Assembly: GCA_016432265.1 (NCBI GenBank) | Contig: CP066681.1 | Location: forward strand, 832,342 to 896,341 | Source: Micavibrio aeruginosavorus | GTDB lineage: Bacteria; Pseudomonadota; Alphaproteobacteria; Micavibrionales; Micavibrionaceae | Length of the DNA: 64,000 nt | Direction: 5' to 3' | Shown: in pieces, positions 26,191-35,661 of the stretch | Position numbering within the stretch: the stretch's first letter is position 1 | How the letters are laid out: the number at the start of each line of letters is the position of its first letter | The notes under the pieces: model-generated | What the model was told of the DNA's origin: nothing | The model's input: the letters and a program-made list of their open reading frames with translations, nothing else | The model's database searches: none | Program-made: the position numbers and the translations under genes

Positions 26191-28203
26191 TCACTCAGAT
26201 ATATCATTCCAGTACCGCGTGATATGCCGATAGGATAGCGGTTCGGTCAGGGTATAGAGATCGACAGGGTTGGCCAGCGCCTGCCCGGCATCACGCCCGA
26301 AAGGGGCGGCGCTTAAGCGCATGATGCTGTTTTGCAGGGCGAGCGGGACATTTCCGATCGGTAGCGTGAGCGATAGTCCGCTATAGACGTTGGTGCGCCC
26401 GCCGAAGATATCGAATTCGCTTTGGTTGCTGGCGGTCATGAATCCCCGTACCTGCAAACCGTGATCAAAGCGATGGGCGAGGGCGAATGTGCCGCCCCAA
26501 TCCTCGTTCAGGTAGCGTCCGGCTCGTATTTCGGCGGTAAGATCGGTTTCAGGAAATTCATAGTACCCTTTCATGTGGCCGGTGAAGACAGTATCGCCGC
26601 TTAAGCCCTTGTGCAGGCGGCTATCGGGGTCGCGCTTGAGCGCGAGCCAGCCTTCCGCTCCGATTGCCCATGTCGCGCCGAACGGGCGGTAGAGAATGTC
26701 GCCGCCCGCGCCCGCGTACATTTCTTCAAGGTAACCCGCCGCTGCGGCGATATGCAGATCGGGGGCGATCGTGCGCACCCAGCCGGCATAAAGCGTATTG
26801 AGCGCGAATTTGTCTTCGGTGAAGCGGTCAATGTCGCTGCGCACGGGCAAGAGGGACGGCACACGCAGGTCGTTCAGGTGGTCGAGATTATCCGTGATGT
26901 TCAGGCGCAGGCCCAGTCCGCCGAGCAAGCCAAAACGCGTTTGCGCCGAGGCTTCCGCGATCAGACCAGTGCGGTGGAGCAGACCCTGATCTTCCTCGGA
27001 CAGGCTGACGGCCTCATCGAGAACGAAGCGCACATCCGCGTTGAGAAGAGCAGGTTGCAGGCCTGTCGGCGCTAAATTTTCTGCCTTTTCCGGATTGATC
27101 GCGGTGTTGCGCCATATTTCCTGCGGACTGCCGGCTGATTGTTGAAGAGTGTGTGTGACGTCGCGCCGGTTAAAGCGCAAGCCGGCCCCCTTCAATCCCT
27201 TATGCCGGGTGTCTATTTCCAGCGCCTCTATTGTGTCGGGGCTTTGTGCGTCCAGTTCTTGCAAGGCCTGGCCGATCGCTTGTGGGCTGCTGATGTGGCC
27301 GGGCAGGGATAATTCGGCTTGTATAAGACGCGGGCCCGCAGCGACAGGTATCGCTGCCGCAGGGGGTTGTTCCTTGCGGAAGAGCTTGCCCGGCCAGCGC
27401 GCCACATGTTCATGAAGTGTCAGGGCGGTCATGATTTTTTCGCCGCCGATCAGTCCGGTTGAAAGATTGACCCATGGGCGCGGGCTGTAATGGATGCCAA
27501 GCGCCCATGGTGCGGGCGCTTCGTAATCGAAGGCGGCTTTTTCGGCAAGGTAGCGGTCGGCGCCCCATTCTGCCGAGAGGGAAAGTCCTTCGACCCACGG
27601 CGCGCTGTACTCAATACCGGCAAACAGGCCGGCATCTTCCCCTGTAAACCAGTTCTCCGGGCCGTTCGGCTCTTCGCTATCAAGGCGGCGGCCTTTTTTG
27701 AAGTGCTGGCCGAAGAGTCCGAGCGGGTTGCCGGTATGATGCGCGCTGCCGTAGCGCCCCCAGCCGAGCCCGCCGCTGACATCCCAGTTATCGAACCGTT
27801 TGGAAGCGACGAGGTATTCTCCGGCCATGCGTTTATGCCCGAGAGCGCCGAGCCAGCCGAGGCTGAGTTCCGGATGATAAGCGCCTTCTTCGAGCAGACG
27901 CAGTTTGATGTCGACGCCGGGATAAAGCCGCAAGGCATCGTCGTGCAGGCTTGATATTTCAGCCGTCTGGCGCAGGGCGATGTATAGCGGCTGGGCGATT
28001 TGCAATCCGAGCGTGCCGTGCATGTAAGGATCGAGCGTGCCAACCCCTGCGCGTATCGTACCGGGTTCGTCCATGCGGGCGCTGGGGATCAGGGTCAGGC
28101 CGAGCGGCCCCAGCAGGCTGCTGTGCCGTGCGGGATCGGCCCCTGCCGCGTTTGGTAGCAGGCAGACGATCATTCCGCAAGTCAGGGCCAGGCATTTGAG
28201 CAT
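26191..28203 (-). CDS. YjbH-family outer-membrane protein
   Basis: A 670-residue exported protein with a signal peptide (1-22). It starts with LTLIPSARMDEPGTIRAGVGTLDPYMH and continues with alternating beta-strand patterns (LSLGWLGALGHKRMAGEYLVASKRF, WDVSGGLGWGRYGS) typical of YjbH/GfcD, outer-membrane beta-barrel proteins linked to capsule or exopolysaccharide export. The usual partners (yjbE, yjbF, yjbG) are not in this window. Its start codon overlaps the stop of the DUF1304-like gene by one base, so translation is coupled. It converges on the PodJ-like gene with an 18-base gap. Confidence 0.85.
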   Translation of the reverse strand: MLKCLALTCGMIVCLLPNAAGADPARHSSLLGPLGLTLIPSARMDEPGTIRAGVGTLDPYMHGTLGLQIAQPLYIALRQTAEISSLHDDALRLYPGVDIKLRLLEEGAYHPELSLGWLGALGHKRMAGEYLVASKRFDNWDVSGGLGWGRYGSAHHTGNPLGLFGQHFKKGRRLDSEEPNGPENWFTGEDAGLFAGIEYSAPWVEGLSLSAEWGADRYLAEKAAFDYEAPAPWALGIHYSPRPWVNLSTGLIGGEKIMTALTLHEHVARWPGKLFRKEQPPAAAIPVAAGPRLIQAELSLPGHISSPQAIGQALQELDAQSPDTIEALEIDTRHKGLKGAGLRFNRRDVTHTLQQSAGSPQEIWRNTAINPEKAENLAPTGLQPALLNADVRFVLDEAVSLSEEDQGLLHRTGLIAEASAQTRFGLLGGLGLRLNITDNLDHLNDLRVPSLLPVRSDIDRFTEDKFALNTLYAGWVRTIAPDLHIAAAAGYLEEMYAGAGGDILYRPFGATWAIGAEGWLALKRDPDSRLHKGLSGDTVFTGHMKGYYEFPETDLTAEIRAGRYLNEDWGGTFALAHRFDHGLQVRGFMTASNQSEFDIFGGRTNVYSGLSLTLPIGNVPLALQNSIMRLSAAPFGRDAGQALANPVDLYTLTEPLSYRHITRYWNDISE

Positions 28204-28487
28204 CAGATCATCGGCGGCAGTGCAAGGAACAGGGCGATCAGGGCAGGAAAAGATTGAATCATGGAAATCTTGCGGTGAGTGCTGAAACCGCCATAGGCAC
28301 CGGCGGCGAGAAAACCGTTATACAGCCCCTGATCGGCGGCCAGCACGGCAGTGGTTTTTGTCTGTTCAGCCGACATTCGGAATATTTTCAGCACCAGAGG
28401 CTTTTGCCAGAGGCGCATCTCCAGCACCGGAAACCGGAAATGGAGGGCGGATATCGCGAGTATGAGTGTTTTTGCAAGAATATACAC
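28203..28487 (-). CDS. DUF1304-like membrane protein with internal deletion
   Basis: A 94-residue protein starting at GTG. The N-terminal half (AKTLILAISALHFRFPVLEMRLW, then AADQGLYNGFLAAG) and the C-terminal part (YGGFSTHRKISMIQSFPALIALFL) both match DUF1304, a small integral-membrane family usually of about 115-125 residues. The roughly 25 residues that normally join these parts, including one hydrophobic helix, are absent, as if recombination joined similar Ala-Gly stretches. The reading frame is intact and coupled to yjbH, so it may be a working short form or a decaying gene. Confidence 0.6.
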   Translation of the reverse strand: MYILAKTLILAISALHFRFPVLEMRLWQKPLVLKIFRMSAEQTKTTAVLAADQGLYNGFLAAGAYGGFSTHRKISMIQSFPALIALFLALPPMI

Positions 28488-28695
28488 CTGGCTTCACCAG
28501 ATAATGTTGACCCCGTTGCGATTGCAATTTTACCGGGCCTGTCTTTGATATCTCAAGTAAAGGCTGGGTTTTTCAAGGATTTATCCCCTTATCCCGCTTC
28601 AAAGAGGCGTTTCTTGCAAAACTTCTTTGCTTTTTGGCGTGTCTTCTTATAAAAGATGAGGCCTAATTGACTGACTTGTAAGAGATTTTGACTTT

Positions 28696-28914
28696 ATGTC
28701 CAAAGAAGATTTGATTGAATTTAAAGGTGTGATCAGCGAAGTGCTGCCGAACGCGATGTTCCGCGTCAAGCTTGAGAACGATCATGAAATTCTCGCTCAT
28801 ACCGCCGGTAAAATGCGTAAGAACCGTATTCGTGTGCTGGCCGGCGATACCGTCATTGTTGAAATGACGCCCTACGACCTGACCAAGGGCCGGATCATCT
28901 TCCGTGAAAAATAG
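28696..28914 (+). CDS. infA: Translation initiation factor IF-1
   Basis: A 72-residue S1/OB-fold protein that binds the 30S A site with IF-2 and IF-3. The sequence is near canonical: [44 protein letters not shown] and [14 protein letters not shown] lies upstream of the ATG. Its end overlaps the Maf gene by 11 bases, the usual infA-maf linkage in this class. Confidence 0.98.
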   Translation: MSKEDLIEFKGVISEVLPNAMFRVKLENDHEILAHTAGKMRKNRIRVLAGDTVIVEMTPYDLTKGRIIFREK

Positions 28915-29476
28915 ACCCCTGATTCTGGCGTCGGCCTCCCCCCGCCGTCTGGATCTATTGGCGCAGATCGGCATCATGCCGGACTGTGTCGTTCCTGCCG
29001 ATATCGATGAAACCCCGCACAAGACCGAGCTGCCGCGCGATTATGCCCTGCGGATGGCCGTGGCCAAGGCTGAGGCCGTTTTGCCACAAGCCGGGGACGC
29101 TGTCGTCTTATCAGCCGATACGGTTGTGGCTTGCGGGCGGCGTATTCTGCCCAAGGCCGAAACGATGGAACAGGCGCGCGCATGCCTTGCTTTACTCTCC
29201 GGGAGGCGTCACCGCGTGATCAATGGCATTGCGCTTGCGGATTTTTCGGGTGTGATAAAAACGCGCCTGAGTGAAACTGTCGTCCAGTTCAAGCGTTTGA
29301 GCGCCGCAGAGATAGATGAATATATCGCCAGCGGGGAATGGCAGGGCAAGGCGGGTGGTTATGCGATACAAGGGCGCGCGGCCGTGTTCGTGAAATTCAT
29401 CGCCGGGTCATATTCCACTGTGGTGGGGTTGTCGCTGTATGACACACAAGCGCTTCTATCCGCGCACCGGACATAG
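28904..29476 (+). CDS. Maf-family nucleotide pyrophosphatase
   Basis: A 190-residue Maf/Ham1-like protein thought to hydrolyse non-canonical nucleoside triphosphates. The N-terminal substrate loop [13 protein letters not shown] is clear, with the catalytic aspartate segment [26 protein letters not shown] and the [16 protein letters not shown] turn. It starts at a GTG inside infA, in a different frame, indicating coupling. In many relatives rng (RNase G) follows; here a convergent gene is found instead. Confidence 0.93.
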   Translation: MKNRPLILASASPRRLDLLAQIGIMPDCVVPADIDETPHKTELPRDYALRMAVAKAEAVLPQAGDAVVLSADTVVACGRRILPKAETMEQARACLALLSGRRHRVINGIALADFSGVIKTRLSETVVQFKRLSAAEIDEYIASGEWQGKAGGYAIQGRAAVFVKFIAGSYSTVVGLSLYDTQALLSAHRT

Positions 29477-29502
29477 AAGCGCGGCGGATTTTCAGGGTAT
29501 AA

Positions 29503-30627
29503 TCAAAACTGGAACTGCAGTCCGGGTTTTGCCTGCGGCATGCGGCTGCGCTGCTCGATTTGCTGCCGGATATAATCGGGCAACAGGGTCAGTTTCTGGC
29601 GGAACTGTGTGGCGGGATCTTCCTGCTGGGTGCGCCAGAAGCTGTGGTAGTTTTTGACCGCCTCGGATAGGCCTTGCTGGCCCGGGTAGCGATCAAGCAG
29701 GTTTGTGATTTCCACTTCCGTGGCGGGTTTATGTTCTACATCCGTCATCGGACGTCCGGCTTTCCTGTCATTCACCATTTTCTCGCCGGTAAGCTGGCCG
29801 ATCTGTTCGAGCGCCATTTGCGCGCTGCTGGCGCGCACGATGGGGTCTTTAAGGAATTTTGCCAGCAAAACGTTGCGGAACCCATCCCGTTCCTCATCGG
29901 TCAGGCTGCGGTTCTGCGCTTTGGCGGCCAGCGCCAGCGCGTGCAGGTCTGAAACCTCCCCGATCAGTCGCGGAAATTTACGGTATAGATTGTTGATGTC
30001 GTTCGACCGCCCGTCTTCCGCGGCGGCTTCTGCCGCGAACAAGAGCTTCTCGGCCATCGAGTTGGCTATCATGGCTGTGGTCAGCAGCATCGCCGTATCA
30101 AAATCATGACCGGGTTTGAACAGGGGGTTTTGCGGGTTGGCCGCCGTCATCATCGCCAGATCCGAAATGATTTCTCCAGTATAAGAAAGGTAACCCTGCT
30201 CGGTCATGAATTTGATTTTTTCCGGGTGCATGGCTGCCGGTGCTTCTGATGTAGGGTCGGCCACATTGATCATGATGGCTTTGTATTCTTCGTTATATGT
30301 GGCCATGCCTTTGCTGGGGTCTCTAAAATCCGGGCAGATGGCTTCCACTTTGATGCCAGCTTTCCTGGCGTCTTCCAGCAGGGTGGGGAAGCGTGAATAG
30401 GCTTTCAGATCCTTCAGGGTCTGGCGCACGACGCCATCGAATTCGCTTCTGATGATTGGCGAGGCGTCATCGAGCGGGCTGCAATGTTCGGGCAGGGCCT
30501 TGGGCATCCCCGGCAGGCCGTTCAGGAAGACGGGGCCTGCCTGCGCAGTGTTTATGCCGACTGCCAGCGCCATGCCGACGGCAACGGAAGCAAAGGGACG
30601 GCGCAGGGATCGCAGTAGGGAAGACAT
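29503..30627 (-). CDS. Secreted protein of unknown function
   Basis: A 374-residue protein with a Sec signal peptide (arginine-rich start, then a hydrophobic core ending AQAGP at about residue 31). The start at 30627 is chosen because GAAAGG lies upstream and it places the signal sequence at the N-terminus; an in-frame extension to 30711 adds 28 residues. The mature part is mostly helical with no recognised catalytic motif; a YNEEYKAIMINVADPTS segment is the most structured-looking region. No HExxH is present. No functional partner is nearby: maf converges on it and glpK lies 126 bases upstream. Confidence 0.62.
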   Translation of the reverse strand: MSSLLRSLRRPFASVAVGMALAVGINTAQAGPVFLNGLPGMPKALPEHCSPLDDASPIIRSEFDGVVRQTLKDLKAYSRFPTLLEDARKAGIKVEAICPDFRDPSKGMATYNEEYKAIMINVADPTSEAPAAMHPEKIKFMTEQGYLSYTGEIISDLAMMTAANPQNPLFKPGHDFDTAMLLTTAMIANSMAEKLLFAAEAAAEDGRSNDINNLYRKFPRLIGEVSDLHALALAAKAQNRSLTDEERDGFRNVLLAKFLKDPIVRASSAQMALEQIGQLTGEKMVNDRKAGRPMTDVEHKPATEVEITNLLDRYPGQQGLSEAVKNYHSFWRTQQEDPATQFRQKLTLLPDYIRQQIEQRSRMPQAKPGLQFQF

Positions 30628-30753
30628 CGTAAAACCTTTCAAAAGAGCCTGTTCATTGATTTTTCTAGTTTGACGCCCATCTAATACCCGCTTTAGCGAG
30701 CTTGCAAACAAATTCTAAGCGCCGGTCTTGATAAAGAAATTTTATTATGGAAA

Positions 30754-32244
30754 TTAATGATTTCCGGCGATAACGCTGCGAATGGCCGTCTGCCAGCCGC
30801 GGTAGAGCTGTTCCCGCCTGTCTGCGGGCATGGTCGGGGTATAGCGCCGGGCGTGCTGCCAGCGGGCGGTAATGTCCTCAAGGCCTTGATAGATGCCGCT
30901 TTGCAGCCCGGCGAGGCAGGCAGCTCCCCAGGCGGTGGTTTCGGTGATCTGCGGGATGTCGAGCGGGGTGTCCAGCATATCGGCGATAAACTGGCAGACG
31001 AAACCATTATGAACCAGACCGCCATCCGCCCGGATGATCTCCGGGCGGGTGCCGGTATCCGCTTCCATCGCGTCCATCAGGTCGCGGGTCTGGTAGGCTT
31101 GCGCTTCGAGCGCGGCGCGGGTGATATGGGCAGCGGTGCTTTCACGGGTCAGGCCCAATATAGCGGCGCGGGCATGGGGGTTCCAGTAAGGCGCGCCCAG
31201 CCCGGTGAAGGCGGGCACGAAATAAACCCCGTTACTATCTGCCACCTTACGGGCCAGATCCTCGCTTTGTGCGGCTTGCGTGAAGAGGCATAGCCCATCG
31301 CGCAGCCACTGGATGGCCGCTCCGGCGACAAAAATCGAACCCTCGATGGCGTAATGCGATTGTCCCTGAAAACGGTAGGCTTGCGTGGTCAGCAAGCGGC
31401 TTTGTGAAAGACGGCAGTCCCTACCGATATTCATCAGGGCAAAGCACCCTGTGCCATAGGTCGATTTGACCATCCCGGGTTCGAAACAGGCCTGGCCGAT
31501 CAGGGCCGCCTGCTGATCCCCGGCCATGCCGCCTATTGTGTAGGATTTGCCCAGCAGGTCGGCGGCACTTTGGCCAAAGTTATGGACGTTGTCGTGAACA
31601 TCCGGCAAGAGGCCGCGCGGAATATTGAACAGCGCCAGCAGATCATCGTCCCAACTCTGGGTTTTTATGTTGAAAAGCATCGTCCGGGAGGCATTGGTGG
31701 CATCGGTGGCGTGAACGCGTCCGCCAGTCAGCTTCCACAACAGGAAACAGTCTACGGTTCCGAAGGCCAGATCCCCCCGTTTTGCGGCATGCCGGGCGCC
31801 TTCGACGTTGTCGAGAATCCAGGCGATCTTCGTCGCCGAGAAATAGGGATCGAGCAGCAGCCCCGTTTTGGCGGCGATGGCGGTTTCATGCCCCTGCTGC
31901 TTCAGGGCGGCGCATTGCGCCGCTGTGCGGCGATCCTGCCAGACGATGGCGTTATAAACCGGCTCCCCTGTATGGCGGTTCCAGACAATCGTCGTTTCGC
32001 GCTGGTTGGTGATGCCGATGCCTGCAATCGCCTTCTCGCTGCCGGGATGGCCAGTGATGACCTGACGCGCGGCCCACAGGCAGTCCTGCCAGATATCGTT
32101 TGCATCCTGCTCCACCCAGCCGTTCTGCGGATAGCGCAGCGTCAGCTCTTTTTGTCTGATATCGATAATCCGGCCGTCGATTGAGAACAGGATGGCGCGG
32201 GAGCTGGTCGTTCCCTGATCGATGGCAAGGAGCATATGGTTCAT
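30754..32244 (-). CDS. glpK: Glycerol kinase
   Basis: A 496-residue FGGY-family kinase that phosphorylates glycerol to sn-glycerol 3-phosphate. Landmarks: LAIDQGTTSSRAILF at the N-terminus (phosphate loop), WNRHTGEPVYNAIVWQDRRT, GGMAGDQQAALIGQACF with GMVKSTYGTGCF, and a C-terminal ADGGLVHNGF with ETTAWGAACLAG. The ATG at 32244 has GGAGG six bases upstream; an upstream in-frame extension is not supported. It lies ten bases after glpD on the same strand, so the pair is one unit. No glpF or glpR is seen here. Confidence 0.96.
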   Translation of the reverse strand: MNHMLLAIDQGTTSSRAILFSIDGRIIDIRQKELTLRYPQNGWVEQDANDIWQDCLWAARQVITGHPGSEKAIAGIGITNQRETTIVWNRHTGEPVYNAIVWQDRRTAAQCAALKQQGHETAIAAKTGLLLDPYFSATKIAWILDNVEGARHAAKRGDLAFGTVDCFLLWKLTGGRVHATDATNASRTMLFNIKTQSWDDDLLALFNIPRGLLPDVHDNVHNFGQSAADLLGKSYTIGGMAGDQQAALIGQACFEPGMVKSTYGTGCFALMNIGRDCRLSQSRLLTTQAYRFQGQSHYAIEGSIFVAGAAIQWLRDGLCLFTQAAQSEDLARKVADSNGVYFVPAFTGLGAPYWNPHARAAILGLTRESTAAHITRAALEAQAYQTRDLMDAMEADTGTRPEIIRADGGLVHNGFVCQFIADMLDTPLDIPQITETTAWGAACLAGLQSGIYQGLEDITARWQHARRYTPTMPADRREQLYRGWQTAIRSVIAGNH

Positions 32245-32254
32245 GATCCCTCCT

Positions 32255-33769
32255 TCAGGATGCGGCTTTGAAGGGTTCGTACGCATTGAGGTTGTCGTAG
32301 GTGGCATCCGAGACATGCAGGCCAAGTTTCGTCCGCCGCCATAAAATATCGTCAAGCCCGCGCGCCCATTCGTGCCGGGTCAAGTATTCGATTTCCGCTT
32401 CATAAAGGCCATCCCCGAACAAGCGGCCCATATCCTGCATGCCGCCCCGGCCTTTGAGCAATATATCCATGCGGGTGCCGTAGGTGCGGGCGTAGCGCGA
32501 TAAAAGCTTTTCATCCAGCCATGGATATTGCTGGCCCTGTTGTTTCAGAAAGCGATCCATGGTGCGAGGGATATTGCCGCCGGGCAGGGGTTCCGCATGG
32601 GTGGAGCATTTTCTGAATTTATACTTTTGCAAGCGGAACAACTGGTCGACAGCGTGTTCCGAGAGTTTGCGGTATGTCGTGAGCTTGCCGCCGAAAACGG
32701 ATATCAACAGCGGGCCGTGAGATTGATCCGGCACCAGGCGGTAATCGCGTGTGATGTTCGAGGCGTTGCTATCGCCGTCATCGACCAGCGGGCGCACGCC
32801 GCTATATGTCCAGTAAACGTGCTTGGTGCTGATCTGGCTTTTGAAATAGAGATTGACGGCCTTGACCAGGTATTCGGTTTCCTTCTGGTCGATCACGATC
32901 CCCGCCGGATCGCCATTGAACTCGACGTCGGTGGTGCCGATCAGGGTGTAGCTGTCTTCATACGGGATAACAAAAACGACGCGGCGGTCGGGTTGCTGCA
33001 GCAGGAAGGTATGGGCGCCTTCGTACAGGCGCGGCACGATGATGTGGCTGCCCTTGACCAGGCGCACCTGCGGCGTTTGCGCGGTCGAAAGGTGGCAACC
33101 GTCCAGAAACTTCCTGACCCATGGCCCGGTGGCGTTGATGACGCTGCGGGCGGTGAAAGACCCCTCGTAGCCGCTGCTGATGTTGCGCAGCTTGATGTGC
33201 CAGCGTGATTTGTCGGTGCTGGCTTCAAGGCCGACGCAGGCGGTGCGGGTCATGACGCGCGCGCCGTGTTCGGCGGCGCTCAGGACGTTCAACAGCACCA
33301 GCCGCGAATCCTCGACCCAGCAATCGCTGTAATGATAGCCGGTTTTGTAGATATCCTTGAGCGGTCGTCCGCAGGCGTCCTTGCGGAAATCGACGGCGCG
33401 CGAAACCGGCAGGGAACGCTTGCCGCCGAGACGGTCGTAGATAAAGAGGCCTGTTCTAATCATCCATGTCGGGCGCAGATCGGGCGTATGCGGCATTACG
33501 AAATCAAGCGGTTTGATGATATGCGGGGCGAGGCGCATCAGGATTTCGCGCTCCCGCAGGGATTCGCGCACAAGCCGAAACTGACAGGTCTCAAGGTAGC
33601 GCAGACCGCCATGGATCAGCTTGGTGCTGGCCGATGACGTCGCCCCGGCGATGTCCTGCGCTTCAACCAGCAAAACGGAAAGGCCGCGCATCGCGGCGTC
33701 GCGCGCAATCCCGGCGCCGTTGATGCCAGCCCCGATCACGCAGAGGTCAAAGTCCGGTGTCGTGTTCAT
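32255..33769 (-). CDS. glpD: Aerobic glycerol-3-phosphate dehydrogenase
   Basis: A 504-residue FAD-dependent, membrane-associated enzyme that oxidises glycerol 3-phosphate to dihydroxyacetone phosphate and passes electrons to quinone. The N-terminal FAD-binding motif is CVIGAGINGAGIARDAAMRG, followed by ATSSASTKLIHGGLRYLE, NATGPWVRKFLDG, YEDSYTLIGTTDVEF and YSGVRPLVDDG. Full length, with no obvious defects. It lies 26 bases downstream of the UPF0262 gene and just upstream of glpK, so glycerol catabolism is appended to a murA run. Confidence 0.96.
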   Translation of the reverse strand: MNTTPDFDLCVIGAGINGAGIARDAAMRGLSVLLVEAQDIAGATSSASTKLIHGGLRYLETCQFRLVRESLREREILMRLAPHIIKPLDFVMPHTPDLRPTWMIRTGLFIYDRLGGKRSLPVSRAVDFRKDACGRPLKDIYKTGYHYSDCWVEDSRLVLLNVLSAAEHGARVMTRTACVGLEASTDKSRWHIKLRNISSGYEGSFTARSVINATGPWVRKFLDGCHLSTAQTPQVRLVKGSHIIVPRLYEGAHTFLLQQPDRRVVFVIPYEDSYTLIGTTDVEFNGDPAGIVIDQKETEYLVKAVNLYFKSQISTKHVYWTYSGVRPLVDDGDSNASNITRDYRLVPDQSHGPLLISVFGGKLTTYRKLSEHAVDQLFRLQKYKFRKCSTHAEPLPGGNIPRTMDRFLKQQGQQYPWLDEKLLSRYARTYGTRMDILLKGRGGMQDMGRLFGDGLYEAEIEYLTRHEWARGLDDILWRRTKLGLHVSDATYDNLNAYEPFKAAS

Positions 33770-33795
33770 GATCCAGATAAACGCCCGTTTCGATG

Positions 33796-34287
33796 TCAGC
33801 TCATCAGGCTGAGGTCTGCCCTGTGCAGGACACAGATGAGAGTAAAGAATTTTCGCGCAGTTTCAAAATCCATTTCGATTTTGCCTTCAAGTCGGTCGAG
33901 GAGCATTTGCGCGCCCTCATTATGGATACCGCGCCGTCCCATATCGATTGCTTCCAGTTTTTCCGGCCCGGCGGTGAGACGGGCCTGCTCGTAGCTGCGG
34001 ATCATCAGGAAGTAATCCTGAATGATTCGCCGGTAGGGCCGCAAGGACAAGGCCAGCGTCTGCAAGGGCTGGGTCAGGCTGTTTTGCAAGTCGACCACAA
34101 GGTAACCGTTTTGCAGCGAGAGGCGCACATGATAGGGGCCCTGATTGTCGTTGCAGGGCTGGAAATGGGATTGATTTTCCAATTGCTCAAGCGCCTGACG
34201 TTGTTCATGCAACATGAATCCGCTGTTCGCCGCCAGAGCGCTTTCCGGCTCATCCAGCGCGATCCGGGCGATGCGGCTTGCGTTCAT
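33796..34287 (-). CDS. UPF0262 family protein
   Basis: A 163-residue protein of a family confined largely to alphaproteobacteria and often found beside murA. Recognisable segments are RIARIALDEPESALAAN, GPYHVRLSLQNGYLVVDLQ, LSLRPYRRIIQDYFLMIRSYEQA and MGRRGIHNEGAQMLLDRLEGKI. Its start overlaps the murA stop by four bases (ATGA), so it is translationally coupled. Its biochemical function is unknown. It is the link between murA and the glpD-glpK pair. Confidence 0.92.
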   Translation of the reverse strand: MNASRIARIALDEPESALAANSGFMLHEQRQALEQLENQSHFQPCNDNQGPYHVRLSLQNGYLVVDLQNSLTQPLQTLALSLRPYRRIIQDYFLMIRSYEQARLTAGPEKLEAIDMGRRGIHNEGAQMLLDRLEGKIEMDFETARKFFTLICVLHRADLSLMS

Positions 34288-35624
34288 GGCGCGCCTGCGG
34301 GAATCCGCTCGATTTTCGCGCCGCAAGCCTTGAGTTTGACTTCGAGATTTTCATAGCCGCGATCCAGATGGTAGATGCGGTCGATTGTCGTCGTCCCTTT
34401 GGCGACCAGTGCCGCCAGCACGAGCGCCGCCGAGGCGCGCAGATCTGTGGCCATGACCCGGGCGCCTGTCAGATTTTGCGCGCCGGCGATTGTGGCGGTG
34501 TTGCCGTCAATTGCGATTTTTGCGCCCATGCGCGCCAGTTCCGGCACATGCATGAAGCGGTTTTCCCAGATGGTTTCCGTGATGGTGCCGCCGTTGCGGC
34601 ATTGCGTCAGCAGGGTCATGAATTGCGCCTGCAGATCGGTCGGGAAGCCGGGATGCACTTCGGTGACGATGTTCGTGCCTTCTTTCAGCGGGCCTGCGCG
34701 TTCGACGATCACATCGCCGTCGTCTTCCTCGATGCGAACGCCTGCGGTTTTCAGCGGGCCGACCAGCGCCTGAAGGTGTTCAGCGCTGGCGTTTTTGAGG
34801 CGCACCTTGCCCCCTGCCATGGCGACCGCGATCATGTAGGTGCCGGTTTCAATGCGGTCGGCGACGACCTGATGCATCGCTCCCCGCAGGGATGGAACGC
34901 CTGTCACGGTGATCGTCGATGTGCCCAGCCCTTCGATTTTCGCGCCCATGGCGATCAGGCAGCGGCCCAGATCGACGATTTCCGGTTCGCAGGCGGCATT
35001 GAAGATGTGTGTGACGCCTGAGGCCAGAGCGGCAGCCATCATGATGTTCTCCGTGGCGCCGACGGAGACGCGGGGGAAGGTAATGTCAGCCCCTTTGAGC
35101 CCGCCCGGAGCGGTAACCCGCACATAGCCCTCTTCGAGCGTGATCTGCGCGCCCATGGCTTCGAAGCCCATCAAGTGAAAATCGATCGGGCGCGTGCCGA
35201 TGGCGCAGCCTCCCGGCATGGAAACAGTGGCTTCCTTAAACCTTGTCAGCAGCGGGCCCATGACCAGAAAGCTGGCGCGCATTTCCTTGACTAGATCGTA
35301 ATCGGCTTTGGTGCTTTTGATGTTGCGCGCCTGAATCGCCATGGTGCCTTCGGGGCCGGTGGCTATGGTCGCGCCCAAACTCTCCAGCACTTTGGTCAGG
35401 GTGGCGATATCGCGCAGCGTGGTCGGCATGTTGGTGAAGCGCATGGTATCTTCGGTCAACAAGGCTGCGCACATCAGGATCAGGGCCGAATTCTTGGCGC
35501 CGCTGATGCCGATGTCGCCGTTCAAGGCTTCTCCGCCTTCAATGCGGATCAGGTCGGTTCCCGATTTGGCGCGGGTTGCGGGGGCTGCGGCGGGCTGGGT
35601 AAGCGGTTTAACAGGGGATGCCAT
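34284..35624 (-). CDS. murA: UDP-N-acetylglucosamine 1-carboxyvinyltransferase
   Basis: A 446-residue cytosolic enzyme for the first committed step of peptidoglycan synthesis, transferring enolpyruvate to UDP-GlcNAc. Key segments: [33 protein letters not shown] with the catalytic cysteine at residue 140 (so predicted fosfomycin-sensitive rather than the Asp variant), and [18 protein letters not shown] at the C-terminus. The first 22 residues form a short Ala/Pro-rich extension before the usual N-terminus. The start at 35624 avoids a long overlap with dcd. It lies 37 bases downstream of dcd on the same strand. Confidence 0.96.
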   Translation of the reverse strand: MASPVKPLTQPAAAPATRAKSGTDLIRIEGGEALNGDIGISGAKNSALILMCAALLTEDTMRFTNMPTTLRDIATLTKVLESLGATIATGPEGTMAIQARNIKSTKADYDLVKEMRASFLVMGPLLTRFKEATVSMPGGCAIGTRPIDFHLMGFEAMGAQITLEEGYVRVTAPGGLKGADITFPRVSVGATENIMMAAALASGVTHIFNAACEPEIVDLGRCLIAMGAKIEGLGTSTITVTGVPSLRGAMHQVVADRIETGTYMIAVAMAGGKVRLKNASAEHLQALVGPLKTAGVRIEEDDGDVIVERAGPLKEGTNIVTEVHPGFPTDLQAQFMTLLTQCRNGGTITETIWENRFMHVPELARMGAKIAIDGNTATIAGAQNLTGARVMATDLRASAALVLAALVAKGTTTIDRIYHLDRGYENLEVKLKACGAKIERIPAGAP

Positions 35625-35661
35625 TGTTGAATGTCGTCTTTCTTTTCTGGATGCGTTGCGA

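Noticed and set aside
34278-35021. Open frames antisense to murA
   Set aside because: They shadow an intact murA and carry no start signal or domain.
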